Shown here in pieces: positions 1-5,942 of a DNA stretch of 5,942 nucleotides. A program made the translations under genes and the position numbers. Below the pieces are notes generated by a model. The model did no database searches and was not told where the DNA came from. It saw only the letters and a list, made by a program, of their open reading frames with translations. This DNA is from Methylovulum sp. (GTDB lineage: Bacteria > Pseudomonadota > Gammaproteobacteria > Methylococcales > Methylomonadaceae), in contig JAQTNZ010000178.1 of NCBI GenBank assembly GCA_028713595.1, forward strand, positions 1 to 5,942, given 5' to 3'. The first letter of the stretch is position 1; each line of letters opens with the position of its first letter.

Positions 1-1
1 T

Positions 2-424
2 GCTTCATTTGCCGTCAACGTCACTCCGGCCATGCGCCTGATCCGTTTGCTGACACCGGCCATGCGGCGCAACCAAGGCGGCAGCATTGTCAATGTCGGC
101 TACCCCGTCGGCATTATCGGCGCCCGCAAACCCAGCTATGCCGCCAGCAAGGCCGCCCTGCACGGTTTGACGATGAGCTGCGCCAGGCAATTGGGGGGCG
201 ACAATATCCGCGTCAATTTGTTATTGCCCGGCCCGACGATAACATACATGACTTGTGATTGGGGGCAAGAACGGCGTGACGGCATTGCCGAAAACACGTT
301 TTTAAAAAGGCTTTGCACGCCGGAAGAAATCGCCAAGACAATTAATTTCCTGATCGGCAATGAGAGCAGTTATATCACCGGCTCGGTGATGGATATGACG
401 GCAGGCAGTTTGTATGGCCACTAA
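2..424 (+). CDS. Short-chain dehydrogenase/reductase (SDR), 3' part only
   Basis: This is the C-terminal part (about 140 residues) of a classical SDR, an NAD(P)-dependent cytoplasmic oxidoreductase. The frame is open to the left edge, so the N-terminal Rossmann half with its TGxxxGxG motif lies outside the window and the ATG at 32 is internal. What is visible: the Asn-containing helix segment VNVTPAMRLIRLLTPAM, strand GGSIVNV, the catalytic YAASK, the following NIRVNLLLPGP strand-loop with the family PG, and the C-terminal ITGSVMDMTAG. Oddity: the catalytic Ser normally 13 residues before the Tyr is Gly, and no Ser or Thr lies nearby except the residue directly before the Tyr. Activity may therefore be altered or lost. 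The stop overlaps the next gene by 11 bp, so the two are probably translated together. The substrate is unknown. The family assignment is secure; a function is not. Confidence 0.9.
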   Translation, partial: ASFAVNVTPAMRLIRLLTPAMRRNQGGSIVNVGYPVGIIGARKPSYAASKAALHGLTMSCARQLGGDNIRVNLLLPGPTITYMTCDWGQERRDGIAENTFLKRLCTPEEIAKTINFLIGNESSYITGSVMDMTAGSLYGH

Positions 425-1403
425 AATACGCTTGGGGCTGATCGGCTTGGGCAATCAGGGGCAGGAATACTTACGGGCAATGGACTGCTGCCGACACACG
501 GAAATTGTGGCGGGATATGATCTCAGCCAAGCCGCGCTCGATAAAACCCGCCGGGAATATCCCGACCTTATTTTGGCCCAATGCCTTGGCCAGCTCAAAG
601 CCTTGCACCTGGATGGCCTTGTGGCCGCCTTACCGCACCATTGTTATGAGGGGATTTGGGCGGAGCTACTGGACTTTAACTGCCCAATACTCAAGGAAAA
701 GCCGCTAGGGCGGACTATTCGTGAAGCCCAACAATTTATCAGCGCGGCAAAGCAACAGGGCTGCCCCATTCAAACGGCCATCCAGCGCCGGCAACACCCC
801 TCTTATATCTGTTTAGCCGAACGCCTTAAAGGCCAAAGCATCAGGGAATTGTCCGTACACATGCACTTGGGGTTTAATCCTGACACCGGGGCAAGCGATT
901 CTTGGCGGTCACAACGGCCCACGGCAGGGGGCGGGGCATTATTGGACAGCGGGTATCATTTGGTCGACCTGGTGCATTTTTTGATGGGGCAGTTCGAGTT
1001 GGTCAACGCCTGCTTATGGGATGGCGAAAAACTCATCCAAGCCGAATCCGATACGGTCGAAACAGAAGCCGTCTTATTGGGACGGCAAGGTTCCGCTTGG
1101 GTAAGAATCGAGTCGAAATTGTCAGGCGAAAAGTGCGCCGACAGTAAAACCGGATATAAAAAATCCGAAGCGGCGGACGTATTGACCACCGAAAACCGTT
1201 ATTTCGCCAACCGCGAAGGCGTTTGGGAAAATGGCGAGCTAATACTGGCATGCGAACGCGGGTGGGAAAAAGCCATTGCCAAGCAATTGGACGACTTCGC
1301 GGACAATATCACCGATAAGCGGTGGAACAGCCGTATTATCTGGGAACAACTGCCCGCCATGCAAATGATAGACAGGGCTTATGGTCTTGTTTACACCGCC
1401 TGA
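414..1403 (+). CDS. Gfo/Idh/MocA-family NAD(P)-dependent oxidoreductase
   Basis: This 329-residue protein has the usual length and layout of the Gfo/Idh/MocA family, whose members mostly oxidise or reduce sugars, cyclitols and their derivatives in the cytoplasm. Visible features: an N-terminal Rossmann nucleotide-binding motif GLIGLGNQG (residues 8-16), the EKPLG motif at 95-99 whose Lys96 is the usual catalytic or nicotinamide-contacting residue, and the substrate-domain motif GGGALLDSGYHLVDL (172-186) with conserved Asp178 and His182. The ATG at 414 puts the Rossmann strand directly at the N-terminus, as expected. It lies 11 bp inside the SDR gene, in another frame, which supports an operon. 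The TPR gene follows after 14 bp. An SDR beside a Gfo/Idh/MocA enzyme suggests two redox steps on one substrate, such as an amino sugar or inositol compound. That is inference only, because family members differ widely in substrate. Confidence 0.92.
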   Translation: MATKIRLGLIGLGNQGQEYLRAMDCCRHTEIVAGYDLSQAALDKTRREYPDLILAQCLGQLKALHLDGLVAALPHHCYEGIWAELLDFNCPILKEKPLGRTIREAQQFISAAKQQGCPIQTAIQRRQHPSYICLAERLKGQSIRELSVHMHLGFNPDTGASDSWRSQRPTAGGGALLDSGYHLVDLVHFLMGQFELVNACLWDGEKLIQAESDTVETEAVLLGRQGSAWVRIESKLSGEKCADSKTGYKKSEAADVLTTENRYFANREGVWENGELILACERGWEKAIAKQLDDFADNITDKRWNSRIIWEQLPAMQMIDRAYGLVYTA

Positions 1404-1417
1404 ACATAACCAATATC

Positions 1418-2494
1418 ATGCACACAATCAATGCCGTTAAGCGTATCACCCAGCACTTGATGCTAGGGGACTTTGCCGAAGTCCGCCGCTGCTGCCGCCG
1501 CGCCGATATTCCAGAAAATGTTGCCGCCTGGGGACTGGCCACGATTAACGACACCTTAACACCCCAGCAAAAGCAGTCTGTTAATGAAGCGGTGATGGCC
1601 GGCCACAATGGATGGAAGGCATATTATGAAGGCGACTATGTCAACAGCCTGCAATTTTTTATCAACGCGTTAAACGGCAATTCTGGCGAGCGCATAGGCT
1701 TAGGGTTGGCAAAAGTCTATACCCGTTTAGGGCATTGGGATACCGCCAAGCAATGGCTATTGCATGAGTTGCCCCATGCCCGCCAGCACAATGAGTTATT
1801 CACGCAGGCGGAATGTTATGGCGCCCTGGGGGAAGTGTTCCTACGCGCAAACCATAATAAGCCCGCTTATGAATGTTTTGGCAATGCCTTTCATGTTTTG
1901 CCTAAAGGGAGTTCACAGCGGGAAAAACAATACAATTATCAGGCAAGCGCGTTAATGCGTACCGGCAATGAAGGCCTTGCCGAACAATGCCTGATGTCGG
2001 CGTTATACTTGGCGGCGGATAAACAAACCGACAGCGTTTGGCACAGTTTGGCCCGCTTGCAGTTTTTATGGCTGCAACAAAACAAGCCCGATCCGGTGTC
2101 TGAGCATTATCCTGGGCATCTTCGGCAAAAGCCGCCGACCGGTATTGCCGAAGGGTTTTTAATGATGGGCTTGGCATTTTTGGCTAACAGGCAAGCGCGG
2201 CGGCAGGAAGCGGTTGGCTGGGCCGAAAAGGCTTGCGCCTGTTTTAATACACAATATCCAACGGAAGCATACTGGGCAAAAAAACTGCTGTGCGTTCTTG
2301 AAGGCGGCCGCCCGACTACGGCATTGGACCGGGTTATCCCGACTATTGACCCCATAGGCCCCCTCACACTCCCGGATTCTTTAATTGAAGCCGCTTGGTA
2401 TGGCATTGAATTGCCCAATCAAGGCTTCGCGCCCCTTGGCCAAGCCCAGGACATAGCAACCCTTTGGGAAGCCCGGCGATTATTTTTTATCTGA
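1418..2494 (+). CDS. TPR-like helical-repeat protein of unknown function
   Basis: I do not recognise this 358-residue protein as a named family. From about residue 63 it shows helix-turn-helix units of about 34 residues that look like degenerate tetratricopeptide repeats: GWKAYYEGDYVNSLQFFINA, then IGLGLAKVYTRLGHWDTAKQ, AECYGALGEVFLRANHNKPA, YNYQASALMRTGNEGLAEQC, and after a linker AEGFLMMGLAFLANRQ. TPR arrays usually act as protein-binding scaffolds. There is no signal peptide and no clear membrane segment, so it is probably cytoplasmic. The frame is open further upstream to an ATG at 1322, but that start would overlap the Gfo/Idh/MocA gene by 82 bp and add a non-repeat peptide, so the ATG at 1418 is preferred. 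No good ribosome binding site precedes either start. The 14-bp gap to the enzyme gene makes co-expression likely. It may be an accessory or partner protein of the two oxidoreductases. Confidence 0.75.
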   Translation: MHTINAVKRITQHLMLGDFAEVRRCCRRADIPENVAAWGLATINDTLTPQQKQSVNEAVMAGHNGWKAYYEGDYVNSLQFFINALNGNSGERIGLGLAKVYTRLGHWDTAKQWLLHELPHARQHNELFTQAECYGALGEVFLRANHNKPAYECFGNAFHVLPKGSSQREKQYNYQASALMRTGNEGLAEQCLMSALYLAADKQTDSVWHSLARLQFLWLQQNKPDPVSEHYPGHLRQKPPTGIAEGFLMMGLAFLANRQARRQEAVGWAEKACACFNTQYPTEAYWAKKLLCVLEGGRPTTALDRVIPTIDPIGPLTLPDSLIEAAWYGIELPNQGFAPLGQAQDIATLWEARRLFFI

Positions 2495-2496
2495 TG

Positions 2497-2528
2497 CGGT
2501 TTGGCGGCACAACAAAATTGCCAAACCG
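2497..2528 (+). terminator. Inverted repeat after the TPR gene, possible terminator
   Basis: A perfect 9-bp inverted repeat, CGGTTTGGC (2497-2505) and GCCAAACCG (2520-2528), with a 14-nt loop begins two bases after the TPR stop codon. The position suits transcript termination or 3'-end stabilisation of the SDR, Gfo/Idh/MocA and TPR unit. Only AATTTCT follows, not a proper T tract, so it is a weak candidate for intrinsic termination. It could instead be a protein-binding palindrome upstream of the EcsC gene. Confidence 0.45.
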
Positions 2529-2588
2529 AATTTCTGATCCCGACAGGTTTATAGTACCGTCCAGTTATTCATCAATAAGCAGACCAAC

Positions 2589-3220
2589 ATGGCACATGAA
2601 CTGAAAGAAAGCGCTATTATGCAAATCCTGGATTGGACTTATGACAAGGCGATAAACGGGATACCCGGTTTAGATTCCGCCGAAGAAATGGCGGAGGATT
2701 ATCTTCAAGGCGACGGCTCTTTGGCCGATAAAGTCAATTCGTTAATCCGTATGCAAAACACCAAAGCCGCCGCATCGGGCTTTTTATCGGGATTGGGCGG
2801 CATTTTGCTGTTGCCCGTATCGGTGCCGGCAAATGTCAGTTCCGTCATGTACGTCCAGGTCAGGATGGTCGCCGCCATCGCCAAAATGACCGGCCACATC
2901 ATTAAAGATGATAGGGTCAAATCATTGGTTTTCTTATGTTTAGTGGGTGACGCGGCTAAAGACGTCCTGAAAGACACGGGCATTGCCATCGGCACCAAAA
3001 TGGCCACCAGCGCAATCAATAACCTGTCGGCCAAAACCATCACCGCGATTAACCAAAAAGTCGGCTTTAAGTTAGTGACTAAATTCGGCGAAAAGGGGGC
3101 GGTCAATTTAGGTAAGGCCGTCCCTATTCCGTCGGAGGCTTGATCGGCGGCACGCTTGACCTGGCCACCACCAATCTTATTGGCAATTTTGCCCGCAACA
3201 CCTTTGTCGGTAACAGTTAG
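2589..3220 (+). pseudogene. EcsC-family protein gene with a frameshift near its 3' end
   Basis: The intact frame gives 184 residues (2589-3143) and matches the EcsC family (Pfam EcsC): ILDWTYDKAINGIPGLDSAE near the N-terminus, a glycine-rich hydrophobic stretch GFLSGLGGILLLPVSVPANV (63-82), then VMYVQVRMVAAIAKMTG, and DAAKDVLKDTGIAIGTKMA. It has no signal peptide, and the hydrophobic segment may associate with membrane. The reading breaks after KAVPI (codon ending at 3128). The current frame adds only PSEA and stops, while GTC at 3131 begins VGGLIGGTLDLATTN and runs 29 codons to TAG at 3218-3220. AVPI-VGGLIGG is the expected family join, so two extra bases (CC at 3129-3130) or one lost base explain it. 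The restored protein would be about 209 residues. The start at 2589 has a weak ribosome site, and ATG 2619 (preceded by AAAGAAAG) is an alternative. The family's biochemical role is poorly defined. Whether the truncated product works is unknown. Confidence 0.8.
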
Positions 3221-3243
3221 CGCCGCTCGTGAAAATCCTAATG

Positions 3244-3284
3244 GCCCCATTCAGCATTGGCTCCTTAGCCGTTTCAAATGGGGC
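3244..3284 (+). repeat. Inverted repeat in the EcsC-CARF intergenic region
   Basis: GCCCCATT (3244-3251) pairs perfectly with AATGGGGC (3277-3284). Inside its 25-nt loop a smaller hairpin, GGCT (3259-3262) and AGCC (3267-3270) with a CCTT loop, can form. No T tract follows. It could be part of a 3' untranslated structure of the EcsC transcript, but chance is not excluded. Confidence 0.3.
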
Positions 3285-3332
3285 ATAAAGCAAAACCGGC
3301 GGTAAGTAACCATCGGATTATTTTTAGGCCCA

Positions 3333-3371
3333 GCCGGATAGGGAAGGGCTCCCGGCAATTTAATTTTTTAA
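3333..3371 (+). terminator. Possible rho-independent terminator downstream of the EcsC gene
   Basis: An imperfect hairpin with an outer GCC/GGC pair and an inner GGGA/TCCC pair (3341-3344 and 3350-3353) around AGGGC is followed by AATTTAATTTTTTAAT. The T-rich tail directly after the 3' arm is what an intrinsic terminator needs. The stem is short and bulged on its left side, so the call is tentative. It would separate EcsC transcription from the CARF gene, which starts 37 bp further on. Confidence 0.4.
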
Positions 3372-3407
3372 TCCGCCAACCCGTATTTTTTTCAAACAGA
3401 CACGCGA

Positions 3408-4550
3408 ATGGAACATCCTAACCAATACCCCAAAAGAATTTTGCTGGCAGTCAGCGGCATGTCCCCACAAATTGTCACCGAGACCTTATATGCGCTGGCC
3501 ATTACCCAACAAGAACAACCCACTGAAATCCATTTGATCAGCACCAACACCGGCAAACAAAAAGCGGTGGAGCAATTGTTGCACCCTGAAAACGGTAAGT
3601 TCCATCAATTGTGCCGGGATTACCGTCTGGAAGGCATCCGCTTCAGTGCGGACTCCATTTATGTGATCCCCGATAAATGCGGGGCGTTGTTGGATGACAT
3701 TAAAACCCCCGAAGAAAACGAAGCGGCGGCGGATTTCATCACCCAAAAAGTCAACGAATTCACCCGTAATGAAGACAGCGTCCTGTATGTTTCCATTGCT
3801 GGCGGGCGTAAAACAATGGGTTATTATCTGGGTTATGCCTTAAGTTTATATGGCCGCGCCCAAGACCGATTGTCGCATGTGCTGGTGACGGAACATTATG
3901 AAAATTTGGCCGACTTCTTTTATCCCACCCCTTACAGCCAGATCATTAAAGACCGCAATAACCAGGAACTGGACACGCAATCCGCACAAATTATGCTTGC
4001 GAATATCCCGTTTGTGCGCTTGCGCGGCGGCATCCCGCATTTCTTGCTTGAAGGTAAGGCCAGTTTTAGTGACAGCATTCGGTTTGCGCGGACGGTCGAG
4101 TCCGACCCTTTGCTGGAAATCAACGGCAATGGCTTGTTCGCCAACGGCGTCGTGGTGCCGTTGACGGAAATTAATGTGGCTTTTTATTTGTGGATGATCC
4201 AACAGACTGTTTTTAAGAAAAGCCAAGTTAAACGCCTGACGAGTGCCAATACGGATTACTCCAGCAGTTTTTTATCGGTTTATAACCGTATTGTCGGTGA
4301 ATTAAAGGATAATGATAAGACCACAAAGTCCTTACGCGGTGGAATGGGTGCGGAGTGGATTAGTGATCGCCGTAGTGACGTGAACAAAGCCTTTAAAAAA
4401 GCCTTGGGTACGAATGCCGCCCAGGCTTTTTTAGTACACAGTATGGGGGAGAAAAACCACCATCGCCATTATTCCTTGACCTTAACTGAGCAACAAATTG
4501 TCGGGTTCCCTTCGGCGCTAATCCGGTTGTCAACAGTACAACCGGGTTAG
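3408..4550 (+). CDS. CRISPR-associated CARF-domain protein, Cas_NE0113 (TIGR02584) family
   Basis: The N-terminal ~200 residues match the Cas_NE0113 CARF family, which databases often label 'ring nuclease Csm6'. Key segments are ILLAVSGMSPQIVTETLYAL (11-30), PTEIHLIST (38-46), LLDDIKTPEEN (94-104), and VSIAGGRKTMGYYLGYALSL (128-147) followed by LYGRAQDRLSHVLV. CARF domains bind cyclic oligoadenylates made by Cas10 in type III CRISPR immunity, and some also cleave them. Residues ~250-365 (PLTEINVAFYLWM, then SDRRSDVNKAFKKALG and HYSLTLT) look like the C-terminal winged-helix region these proteins carry. No convincing HEPN domain is seen; an Arg-X4-His (206-211) exists but lies at the domain junction. 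The 380-residue length fits CARF plus C-terminal region. The start has no clear Shine-Dalgarno sequence, but the CARF strand begins soon after it. No Cas10, Cas7-type gene or array is in the window. Whether it senses, degrades or regulates is not decided by the sequence. Confidence 0.9.
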   Translation: MEHPNQYPKRILLAVSGMSPQIVTETLYALAITQQEQPTEIHLISTNTGKQKAVEQLLHPENGKFHQLCRDYRLEGIRFSADSIYVIPDKCGALLDDIKTPEENEAAADFITQKVNEFTRNEDSVLYVSIAGGRKTMGYYLGYALSLYGRAQDRLSHVLVTEHYENLADFFYPTPYSQIIKDRNNQELDTQSAQIMLANIPFVRLRGGIPHFLLEGKASFSDSIRFARTVESDPLLEINGNGLFANGVVVPLTEINVAFYLWMIQQTVFKKSQVKRLTSANTDYSSSFLSVYNRIVGELKDNDKTTKSLRGGMGAEWISDRRSDVNKAFKKALGTNAAQAFLVHSMGEKNHHRHYSLTLTEQQIVGFPSALIRLSTVQPG

Positions 4551-4557
4551 TGCCGGA
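4511..4557 (+). repeat. 20-bp hairpin spanning the CARF stop codon
   Basis: Bases 4511-4530 and 4538-4557 form a 20-bp stem around the 7-nt loop CAACAGT (4531-4537). The inner 8 bp (CCGGTTGT/ACAACCGG) are perfect. The three non-Watson-Crick positions (4512/4556, 4517/4551, 4522/4546) are all G-U in the + strand RNA, whereas in the complementary RNA they would be A-C mismatches. The structure is therefore better formed in the sense transcript. The TAG stop (4548-4550) lies in the 3' arm. There is no T tract, so it is not a standard intrinsic terminator. It may protect the 3' end, lower downstream expression, or be a palindromic repeat element. Confidence 0.7.
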
Positions 4558-4791
4558 CTAAGCGGCTGACCAGGGGTACGATAACGGTTCCTTCATTGTC
4601 CGCAGCAACACTGTCCTCACAGATCAAAAATGGCTTATATTGGTTGGCGCCGCAGCAATTCACCGTCATCCGGTTAGGCCAATATGCCATAGTTTTGGGG
4701 GATGGGCCGTCGGATTTATCATTGACGGCATTAGAATCCGCTCCCGTAAACTCAGCATGATGCAAGAACTACCCACCGGAAAAACCAGATT
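4551..4791 (+). other. Junction between CARF and DUF262 genes, open in two frames
   Basis: This 241-bp stretch holds no gene I can name. The CARF frame stays open for 69 more codons after its TAG, to TGA at 4758-4760, with a protein-like segment QQFTVIRLGQYAIVLGDG. A second frame is open from 4562 to TGA at 4793-4795, and its stop overlaps the DUF262 ATG as ATGA, a common operon arrangement. Neither frame has a convincing start: the second has its first ATG only at 4757, which gives 12 codons. It could be a decayed or frameshifted small gene, or an untranslated leader. No RNA family was recognised. Confidence 0.4.
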
Positions 4792-5942
4792 ATGACCGAC
4801 GGACCAACACCAGCAGGATTGGAAACAGGAATTCTCAGCGTCAGGGGTTTGCTTAGCAAGCCCAACCTGCATATTCCCCAGTATCAACGTCCTTACAAAT
4901 GGACGGCTAAACACATCAATCAATTGTTTGCCGACATCGCGGTTCACAAGGATAAAACTGCCTATCGGCTGGGGACGGTGGTGTTTCATCAGGATGACGG
5001 TCAAGAGAATATCGTTGATGGTCAGCAACGGATCATCAGCCTGCTGCTGGCAGTACATGCCTTAATCGCGCTGCGTAAAGAAGGGCTTGCCCGAAGCGAC
5101 CTAAAAGAGCAGTTAGTTGGGCTCAGCACGGCCATCGATAAAGTAAAGCCCGAATTTACAAACGAGATTTCAATAGCGAATATCCACAATAATTATTTGG
5201 AGATTTCGCGCATCATTGCCCGCGCTGATTTTACCGAGGAGTTGATCGATTTCCTGCTGAACCGATGCGAGGTTGTGACTTTCATCCTGACTGACATTTC
5301 CGAAGCCTTCCAATTTTTTGATTCGCAGAATGCAAGGGGGCGGGATTTAGACCCCCATGATCTGCTCAAAGCCTACCATTTGCGCGAATTCGGCGCGGGT
5401 GACGAAGCGTTGAAAACCCACACGGTAAGCCGTTGGGAAAACAGCGACTCCGCCGAGTTGGCGGCCTTGTTCTCGCACTATTTATACCGCATTCGGAATT
5501 GGTCTAAAGGGGCTTCGGCCCGTTACTTCAGCAAGGATGATATCGGTTTGTTTAAAGGTGTCAATATGGAAACTGTTGCCCATTACCCTTATGTCGGGCA
5601 AGTGCGCATAGCCCACCATTTTGTCGATAATTACAACAACCAGCATGAGCGGCGAATCGATGCCCAGCTTATGGCTTTGCCGTTCAATCTGGATCAAATC
5701 ATCATCAATGGCCGCCGTTTTTTTGAAATGACGGCCTATTACCAAAACCAAGTGTCGGGGATCAGCACCCATGCAAAGCCGTTGCCTGAATGGGTAGGCG
5801 ACAAAGGATTTGATGGTTTTTCCCAAGCCATCATGGCGACGATTAACAGTTATGCGGCGCGGAACCGTACCGGCGACCGCTATGTCCGCACTCTCTTCGA
5901 CTGCCTGTTGATTTACTACATTGATAAGTTTGGCATGGCGGA
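4792..5942 (+). CDS. DUF262 (GmrSD-type) nuclease-domain protein, 5' part
   Basis: At least 383 codons are open to the right edge, so the C-terminus is missing. The DUF262 hallmarks are present: IPQYQRPYKW (28-37), the LGTVVFH strand (60-66), the VDGQQR active-site motif (75-80) followed by a helix IISLLLAVHAL, and FFDSQNARGRDLDPHDLLKAYHLRE (175-199), the family's 'N-RG--L---DLLK' element. DUF262 is the ParB/Srx-fold domain of the type IV restriction enzyme GmrSD and of the antiphage protein BrxU, where the DGQQR motif takes part in NTP hydrolysis. A C-terminal HNH-type DUF1524 nuclease domain is often attached and would lie beyond the window. ATG 4792 is the only ATG between an in-frame stop at 4747 and the PQYQR motif. 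It overlaps a preceding open frame by ATGA, and a weak GGA lies upstream. Its place next to a CARF gene suggests a defence role; that it acts with the CARF protein is inference. Confidence 0.92.
   Translation, partial: MTDGPTPAGLETGILSVRGLLSKPNLHIPQYQRPYKWTAKHINQLFADIAVHKDKTAYRLGTVVFHQDDGQENIVDGQQRIISLLLAVHALIALRKEGLARSDLKEQLVGLSTAIDKVKPEFTNEISIANIHNNYLEISRIIARADFTEELIDFLLNRCEVVTFILTDISEAFQFFDSQNARGRDLDPHDLLKAYHLREFGAGDEALKTHTVSRWENSDSAELAALFSHYLYRIRNWSKGASARYFSKDDIGLFKGVNMETVAHYPYVGQVRIAHHFVDNYNNQHERRIDAQLMALPFNLDQIIINGRRFFEMTAYYQNQVSGISTHAKPLPEWVGDKGFDGFSQAIMATINSYAARNRTGDRYVRTLFDCLLIYYIDKFGMA

Noticed and set aside
1322..1417. Earlier in-frame ATG at 1322 for the TPR gene
   Set aside because: It would overlap the Gfo/Idh/MocA gene by 82 bp and adds a peptide without repeat character; ATG 1418 fits the operon spacing better.
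2550..2555. TATAGT as a -10 promoter element for the EcsC gene
   Set aside because: The nearest -35-like hexamer (TTGCCA, 2518-2523) is 26 bp away, too far for a standard promoter.
3120..3135. Programmed -1 frameshifting in the EcsC gene
   Set aside because: There is no X-XXY-YYZ slippery heptamer at the junction and no obvious stimulating structure directly after it; a mutation or sequence error is simpler.
2705..3250. 181-codon open frame on the reverse strand opposite the EcsC gene
   Set aside because: The + strand shows clear EcsC motifs over the same bases. The reverse translation has no recognisable domain and is a codon-use shadow.
3221..3407. CRISPR array or leader next to the CARF gene
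   Set aside because: No direct repeats of 25-40 bp with regular spacing are visible here or elsewhere in the window.
3846..4226. Reverse-strand open frame opposite the CARF gene
   Set aside because: It is antisense to a well-supported family protein and has no motif of its own.
4511..4557. Integron attC-type recombination site
   Set aside because: The arms do not contain the GTTRRRY/RYYYAAC core pairs, and no integrase or cassette structure is visible.
4666..5058. Reverse-strand open frame of 130 codons across the DUF262 start
   Set aside because: The forward DUF262 motifs PQYQRPYKW and DGQQR lie in the same region; the reverse product has no recognisable features.
5482..5826. Reverse-strand open frame inside the DUF262 gene
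   Set aside because: The forward frame is continuous and family-like throughout; this is a shadow.

Overview
The window is about 5.9 kb of moderate-GC bacterial DNA, roughly half G+C by eye. All supported genes lie on the + strand and are closely spaced. The taxon cannot be fixed from this sequence. The protein families and codon use would suit a proteobacterium, perhaps a gammaproteobacterial methanotroph, but that is a weak inference. Shine-Dalgarno sequences are weak or absent before most starts. No rRNA, tRNA, transposase or CRISPR repeat array was recognised.

Left part (1-2494): three genes look like one transcription unit. They are the 3' part of a short-chain dehydrogenase/reductase (SDR), a complete Gfo/Idh/MocA-type oxidoreductase overlapping it by 11 bp, and a TPR-like helical-repeat protein 14 bp further on. 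Two NAD(P)-dependent oxidoreductases in tandem suggest modification of a sugar, cyclitol or similar small molecule, but the substrate is not evident. The SDR keeps the Asn, Tyr and Lys of its catalytic tetrad and appears to have Gly in place of the Ser. A perfect 9-bp inverted repeat directly after the TPR gene may end the unit.

Middle (2589-3407): an EcsC-family gene whose last ~29 codons lie in another frame. The typical family C-terminus (VGGLIGGT...) reads cleanly in the second frame to a TAG at 3220, while the current frame stops at 3143. This is either a sequencing error or a recent frameshift mutation. A weak terminator-like hairpin with a T-rich tail follows.

Right part (3408-5942): a defence-type pair. 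The first gene encodes a CRISPR-associated CARF-domain protein of the Cas_NE0113 (TIGR02584) family, with a C-terminal region that looks like a winged helix. The second, partial gene encodes a DUF262 (GmrSD-type, DGQQR nuclease) protein that runs off the window. No Cas10, Cmr/Csm or repeat array is in view, so the CARF protein is isolated as far as this window shows. A 20-bp hairpin (three G-U pairs, 7-nt loop) surrounds its stop codon. The 241-bp junction to the DUF262 gene is open in two frames, one of which meets the DUF262 start in an ATGA overlap.
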